Source: Fomes fomentarius (Eukaryota > Basidiomycota > Agaricomycetes > Polyporales > Polyporaceae). Taken from it: a stretch of DNA of 64,000 bases. Under the pieces are notes generated by a model, which saw only the letters and a program-made list of their open reading frames with translations, had not been told where the DNA came from and made no database searches. Shown here piece by piece: positions 58,891-64,000 of the stretch. The first letter of the stretch is position 1, and each line of letters opens with the position of its first letter. The translations under genes were made by a program, and so were the position numbers. Location of the stretch: the NCBI GenBank assembly GCA_022606135.1, contig JABYQN010000006.1:372001-436000 (forward strand), written 5' to 3'.

Positions 58891-60118
58891 GTCATTCCTA
58901 ATTGAAACGTCATGCCTCTGGCATGAAGAGCGAAGAACTTGCCAAAGAGATATAGATATACAGGTTGTTCCAGTCCCAGCTGGCCAATCACAGGTTTGGT
59001 CAGCTAGTCGTCTTTGAGAGACGTTCTTGCTGTCGCTAGCCCATAGTGGCTAACAGTTTCGCGCAGTCGAGAGACGAAGCCAATGGCTGCACGAAAGTAA
59101 GAGACGTTCGGTGAGGAAGTTGAATAGAAAACCCGGCGGACACTTGTCGATTCAGATATGGTGTGCTGTCGGATAGGGGGGGCAAACTGTGCGGAAGAAA
59201 TGGATCAAGGCGGATATGATGAGATGGGGACTGCTCTACATCGCGCAGAGGTCTTTCACGGGTGGAACCTTGACTTTGGGATGTGACACTTGGGCTGTGG
59301 AGTGTTCCCTAGGTCTCGACCTCGTCCAAGCTGCAAGTGACCGGCTATAACCTTCTTCCTTGAGAGTGAGTACCCGCTCTGATAGCTGTTCAGAGCTTCC
59401 TCGGCTCGTCTGGAGGCGGGGAAGCTAGATCAAAGCGATATTGAAGTTAATCGAATGAGAATGAGAGGTCTCGTGCGAGGAGAGGTGTAGGTGGAAGACA
59501 ATGTGGGAAGGTGGAACCTCGGTCTCAGGCTCGAAATCGAGAACCTAGTTAGTGTAATATGTGAGAGTTCTATGGCTCTCACCAGCAGCTGTCTGTGTTT
59601 GTATGCATGATATTCTGTACAGACTGTACAGTGGTCATGGTGCATAATACCAACTGTACATAGTTGCGCGTGGGGCCAGCGTCAGAGTCGCGCAGCGTGA
59701 TGGCCCGTTCAAGTTACGCCTAATTACCTTTTGTGTGCATGGGTCAGCATGGGTGTGACTGGACGTGTACAGTCTACGTTCACCTGAGCTCGCTCGCTCG
59801 TCGTGCGCGACCTCGTCGTCGTCGTTGCGGGCAGCGAGTCGGACAACCTGGGCTGTGGCCGGGATGCGGACCCGGGCCGGGATCTGGGTAGGATCTAAGA
59901 ATATGAGATGAGGACTGGCGGCGACTCCGAGTGGCCACCCTCGATTCTCTTTCTTCTCGACCACCTCGCCCTCTCCGCCTTTCTTCCCTGAACAAGCTCG
60001 CCCCTGGTGCTGCAGCTCTCCTCGTCTTCTCTTCTCCCGCCTGCCAATCCGCAGCGCCTCACCCATCAAACGCGCATTCAAGCTCACCACTCATATACTA
60101 CTGCCCACCGAACTCATC
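58891..60118. other. intergenic region, no supported gene
   Basis: May contain further unrecognisable HET debris near 59.05 kb. The last 200 bases are the promoter and CT-rich leader of the HD-domain gene. Confidence 0.45.
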
Positions 60119-62816
60119 ATGCCTCCCACCAAGATTAGGATGCTCTTGGAACTCGACGACGACTGGGATGCGCGACCATACGAGGGCCCCACCTCAGTCA
60201 GGCGCTTTAAGGACTCGATCCATGACTACAGTGCGTGTCTATATAGAATATACGGGCTATGCTGACTTGTGTCCTGCGGTAGTGTCATTTGGTCCGACTG
60301 TATGTGCCGTCATTGACACGTATGTCCACTAAACTTCCTGTCTGGACTATATTCAGCTCACTCCTATGATGCGCTGTGTTATAGACCTCAATTTCAGAGG
60401 CTCCGCAACATCAAACAACTTGGCACGTCCTACTATGTCTGGCCGGGCGCGTCCCACAATCGCTTCGAGCACTGTCTCGGTGAGTGTTCTTCACTCTCGC
60501 CTTTGTCCGCCGCATGAAAAGGTGTATATACGGACGAGCCTCGCGCGCGTAGATGCGAGGGCTAATCGAGTATGGGGTTGTATGTAACGAGCCTTGGTGT
60601 CAGGCTGCTTGCTGCTGGTCACCACTTCTTCCATCTCCTATGGTTGCTTCCACGATGCGATAGAGATGTATAGCGCCGCGCATCTGGTCGTCTTCGAAAA
60701 TGTATCATATCTCACATATTCACACACACAGGCGTTGCGTACCTCGCACAGACCTTGGCTATCCATCTAAGAAATTCACAGCCATCTCTGAACATCACTC
60801 AACGAGATGTGCAATGCGTTACAATTGCAGGTCTTTGTCACGATCTTGGTCATGGGCCCTGGAGCCACGTCTGGGACAGTATGTTTATCCCTGCGATCCT
60901 GTACGTTCGCAAACTCCGGCCCCCCTTGCTGTCCCTATCTCATATAAGCTGTCCGTAGTCCGGACAAGAAGTGGTGCCACGAGGACGCGTCTCGTATGAT
61001 GTTTGACGCGCTTTTGGAAGAGAACGGACTCAGGCTTGAATCCGACGACGCTGATTTTGTCAAGGCGCTCATCATGGGTGACCCGAGCTTGTGCCAGTAT
61101 GTTCTCTCCCCAGCGTTGTCCCGATCTAGGTCTGGAATTGATCCTTGTACGGATGTTCGCAGGTCGTCAGAAAAGCCCTATCTCTTTCAGATCGTAGCAA
61201 ATAAGACGAATGGGCTTGACGTTGACAAGTAAGCTCTTACGATGATAGTCTAGCGTGTGCTCATGGAGCTGTACGGTGCTAGGTTCGATTACATTGCGCG
61301 AGACTCGCACGCCATTGACCAGAAGAGCAACTTGTCTTTGACGCGGTAAGACATACTATCGAGAATGCCACGATCGTTGACAGACTGACTACTACGTACA
61401 GGCTCATCTACTCTTCCCGCGTCATCGACAATGAGATATGCTATGACATCAAGGACGCAAACCAGATCTTCGAGTTGTGCCATACGCGCATGTCCCTGCA
61501 CAAGCGCATCTACACTCACAAGACTGGTACGTCCTCAGTGTTCATGTGTAGAGAATCGCCATAGCTAACCACTCATCTAGCCAAGGCAATCGAATTCATG
61601 ATTGTCGATGCGCTGACATTGGCCGAGCCTACCATGAACATTGCCCGTCGTCTTGAGAACCCGAAGAAGTATATTCATCTCACAGACCATATCCAGGCGG
61701 ATATCGAGGCTTCGGAGGACCCGGTGAGTAACCTGTAGATGTCGCTGGTTGCGATCGTTGATATTCTTTTGCAGCGACTCGCGCCAGCACAAGAGATTCT
61801 ACACCGGATCTGTGTGCGCGACCTCTACAAGTCCGTCGATTTCAAGGTGTTCCAGTGGGAACTCAAGGCGGACCTGAAGAAGACATTTACTCCGGAGTCC
61901 GTCGTGAAGGCGTTCAAGGACTTGTACGCACGGCGAGCCTCCCTTAGTCCTGAGCAGGCGGAGAGTCTTGAACAGGTGGCGCCGGAGGACGCGGCTGCGC
62001 TCAGTTCGGAGCATGTCATTATTGACTTGGGGGAGCGCCACCACGGGATGAAGAATGAGAATCCGCTCGATTTCATGAAGTTCTACTCGAAGCACAATCC
62101 TAACTGTAGGCATTGAAGCAGTCTTTTGTTGATGAGGGAATACTGATGTGGCTTGGCCACAGTGGGCGTGCACGCGAATGAAGACGATATCTCGGTCACT
62201 CTTCCGCGCTCGTTTGGCGAACTCCAACTCAGGGTGTACACCCGTGAAGCGAGGCAAGTGTTTTGTGATCACGGACATGACAATGTGCTAAGTCGTGCCA
62301 TGGCTCAGGTTCTTCGGTCTGGTCCAACTGGGCTACCGGGAGATGCTCAAGGTTTTCAACGAGATGCAAGAGTGCAAGAAAGAGAAAGATGACGAGTTGG
62401 AGATCGACATGTCAGAGGAGAAGCCTTCTACGCCTGTCACTCCGCCGGCAGATGCACCAGCGAAGCCGCGCACAATGTCACGGATGGTCAGTCGTGGGCG
62501 GCAGCTGTCTAGGCATGGAAGTGGGCTGCTTGCAGAGCCGACGCCGCTGAAGGACAATCCGTTCACGACTGTGCCGCCGAGTTTTAAACCGCCGCAGCAA
62601 AGCCCGACGCGGAAGGGGAAGAAACGCGGGCGGGAGAAAGGACCGGAGATGGTGAAAGAGTCCAAGGGCGGGAGTGGCGACGGTGAGGCCGGGGAGAAGG
62701 AGGAAGTGATGGCGTCGGATTCTGGGGTGTTGAATTTGGAACTTGGGATGGAGACGGGTGGGATGTCCAGTGTCGCCACCGCCTCACCGCCCAGGAAGAA
62801 GGTAAAGAAACCATGA
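60119..62816 (+). CDS. SAMHD1-like HD-domain dNTP triphosphohydrolase
   Basis: Twelve exons: 60119-60230, 60283-60319, 60385-60479, 60732-60900, 60959-61096, 61163-61228, 61283-61345, 61402-61526, 61581-61723, 61775-62105, 62163-62253 and 62309-62816; 625 aa, all in phase. The HD metal site is complete. The first His is in NRFEHCLG (~79), the His-Asp pair in [14 protein letters not shown] (~118), and the last Asp in GLDVDKFDYIARD (~212). These correspond to His167, His206-Asp207 and Asp311 of human SAMHD1. Further conserved are [12 protein letters not shown] and IYTHKTAKAIEFM. The N-terminal SAM domain of the animal protein is absent, as usual in fungi. The C-terminal 130 residues are Pro/Ser/Lys-rich with basic clusters ([19 protein letters not shown]) that fit a nuclear signal. 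It is expected to hydrolyse dNTPs to nucleosides. The last intron uses a GC donor (62254). Confidence 0.95.
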
Positions 62817-63266
62817 AAATAGGTCGGGTTCGGTGCTCATTTCTTGCTTATCTTCTCTCTTGTCGTCTTGCTGCATGCTATTATTTGGACTGATACATCC
62901 TACATGATTCACGCGTCATGCCCGTAATATTCGCATTTTATGTACATATGGACTGAGGACGGGCGTCTCTGTTGCTATATTAGAGGAGCTTAGTCAGCAG
63001 AGGATGGATACGAAGAAGGGTGGATTTGGAACTCGAAGAGCAAGTGCTTGCAGCAGCCTGGTCTGGTCAGTTCGATCTTCGTGTTCCCCGTCTTGCGCCC
63101 TCTCCGTTTGTCTTTACATATTCTGCCTTGTCGCGACGCTATCCGAGTCGACCGCTTTTCTTCCAACTGATCTGCCAGCACTGGTCATCTTCCTTGCCAA
63201 CATCATTTATACACACAAACTAATCAGGTCTGCTTGCCCTTCCCCTCACATTCCTTTTATCCGACC
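62817..63266. promoter_or_regulatory. intergenic region and promoter of the SH3 protein gene
   Basis: Terminator of the dNTPase gene and promoter of the next gene; a CT-rich leader precedes the ATG at 63267. Confidence 0.4.
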
Positions 63267-64000
63267 ATGGCAGAAGACCACCACATGCAAATTCACGGGG
63301 ACCATACCTACCCTTCCGACGAGGAGCATTCCGTCCTCGAAGACGACTCGGACGGCGAGGACCGCGACTTGGATTACATGGACGACGATGACGGCTCGTC
63401 CTCCCTCTCCATCCCCAATGAGTCTATCGACTTCGACCTCGTCTATGCCCTCCATAGCTTCGCGGCGACCGTCGAGGGCCAGGCCAACGTCGTTAAAGGC
63501 GACTCCCTCTTCATGATGGACGACAGCAATAGCTACTGGTGGCTCGTGCGCGTGCTCAAGACGCAGGAGGTTGGATACATCCCTGCAGAGAACATCGAGA
63601 CTCCTTTTGAACGTCTCGCCCGGCTCAACAAACACCGCAATGTCGATGTACGTGCCCTCTGCGTGCATCTTCTTCTCCACCCGTCATCCATCCCCTCCCC
63701 CTTGCTTACTGTACTTCTCTAGCTTGCATCTGCCACCCAAGCGGAGCTGCAAGAGTCCCGCGACCGACTCCTCTCTTCTCGCACGGGCTCAAATCAAGCG
63801 CACACCCCCTCCCCCACTCCAGGTCGCCAGCCGTCTCAGCAAACCAGGGGTGTCCACTTTACGCCCGCGTTCGGCGTACACCGCTACGCGCCGGCGATAT
63901 GGAATGAGGAGGAAGAGGAGGAGGAGGATATAGAGTGGGACGACGAGGATTATGAGGACGAGGACCCGGACCTGGCCGAGGAGTACGAGGAGCGCGAGCG
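63267..64000 (+). CDS. SH3-domain protein, Bud14/Tea4 type (5' part only)
   Basis: Exon 1 63267-63647, a 75-nt intron, and exon 2 from 63723 to the window end, still open. The N terminus is acidic (EEHSVLEDDSDGEDRDLDYMDDDD). An SH3 domain spans residues ~57-118: the ALHSFAA strand, GDSLFMMD, the paired WW of YWWLVRV, and GYIPAENIE. It is followed directly by TPFERLARLNKHRNVDLA, a segment that is strongly conserved after the SH3 domain of the Bud14/Tea4 family. Those proteins recruit protein phosphatase 1 to growth sites and organise polarity and formins at the hyphal tip. After it come a Ser/Thr/Pro-rich linker and a very acidic run of Glu and Asp at the window edge. The 3' part, including any PP1-binding motif, lies outside the window. 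Confidence 0.75.

Noticed and set aside
59040..59110. Further HET-domain remnant (a KPMAARK-like run resembling AIKLMAKTY)
   Set aside because: Match too short and too weak to separate from chance.

Overview
The window is nuclear DNA of a filamentous fungus, most probably a mushroom-forming basidiomycete (Agaricomycetes). The evidence is the very dense, short GT..AG introns (mostly 45-80 nt, often with a CTNAC branch site), exons as short as 10-18 nt, and families typical of that group: HET-domain proteins with a long N-terminal region, DUF6533/DUF6534 seven-helix proteins, and Ser/Thr-rich secreted cupredoxins. Exon structures below were built by eye from splice signals, reading-frame phase and comparison between paralogues inside the window.

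Layout. 1-8.6 kb: a GNAT acetyltransferase and the first large HET protein. 8.6-14.5 kb: an EgtB-like DinB/FGE protein, ADE2 on the minus strand, and divergently the ribosome-assembly gene RSA3. 17.5-23.4 kb: two tandem DUF6534 membrane-protein genes with 19 and 22 exons. 24.5-32.9 kb: four tandem secreted cupredoxin genes. 34.8-37.0 kb: a cytochrome P450 (minus). 38.0-39.3 kb: an unrecognised minus-strand gene with a duplicated exon module. 39.9-45.8 kb: a conserved protein of unknown function, then the second full-length HET paralogue. 47.5-49.2 kb: a DUF6533-like gene whose reading frame cannot be fully closed. 50.0-57.5 kb: a small minus-strand ORF, a PPR-like protein and a WD40 plus inositol-polyphosphate 5-phosphatase. 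58.0-58.9 kb: a decayed third HET copy. 60.1 kb to the end: a SAMHD1-like HD dNTPase and the 5' part of a Bud14/Tea4-type SH3 protein that runs off the window.

Housekeeping genes (ADE2, RSA3, 5-phosphatase, dNTPase, SH3 polarity protein) are interleaved with multicopy accessory families (HET, DUF6533/6534, cupredoxin, P450). I see no biosynthetic gene cluster, intact transposon, CRISPR array or rRNA. Repeated local duplication shapes the window: three HET units, two DUF6534 genes, four cupredoxins, and a duplicated exon in the 38-kb gene. Long gene-poor stretches (0-2.2, 14.5-17.5, 29.3-32.0, 32.9-34.8, 45.8-47.5 kb) hold only short overlapping ORFs that I cannot support as genes.
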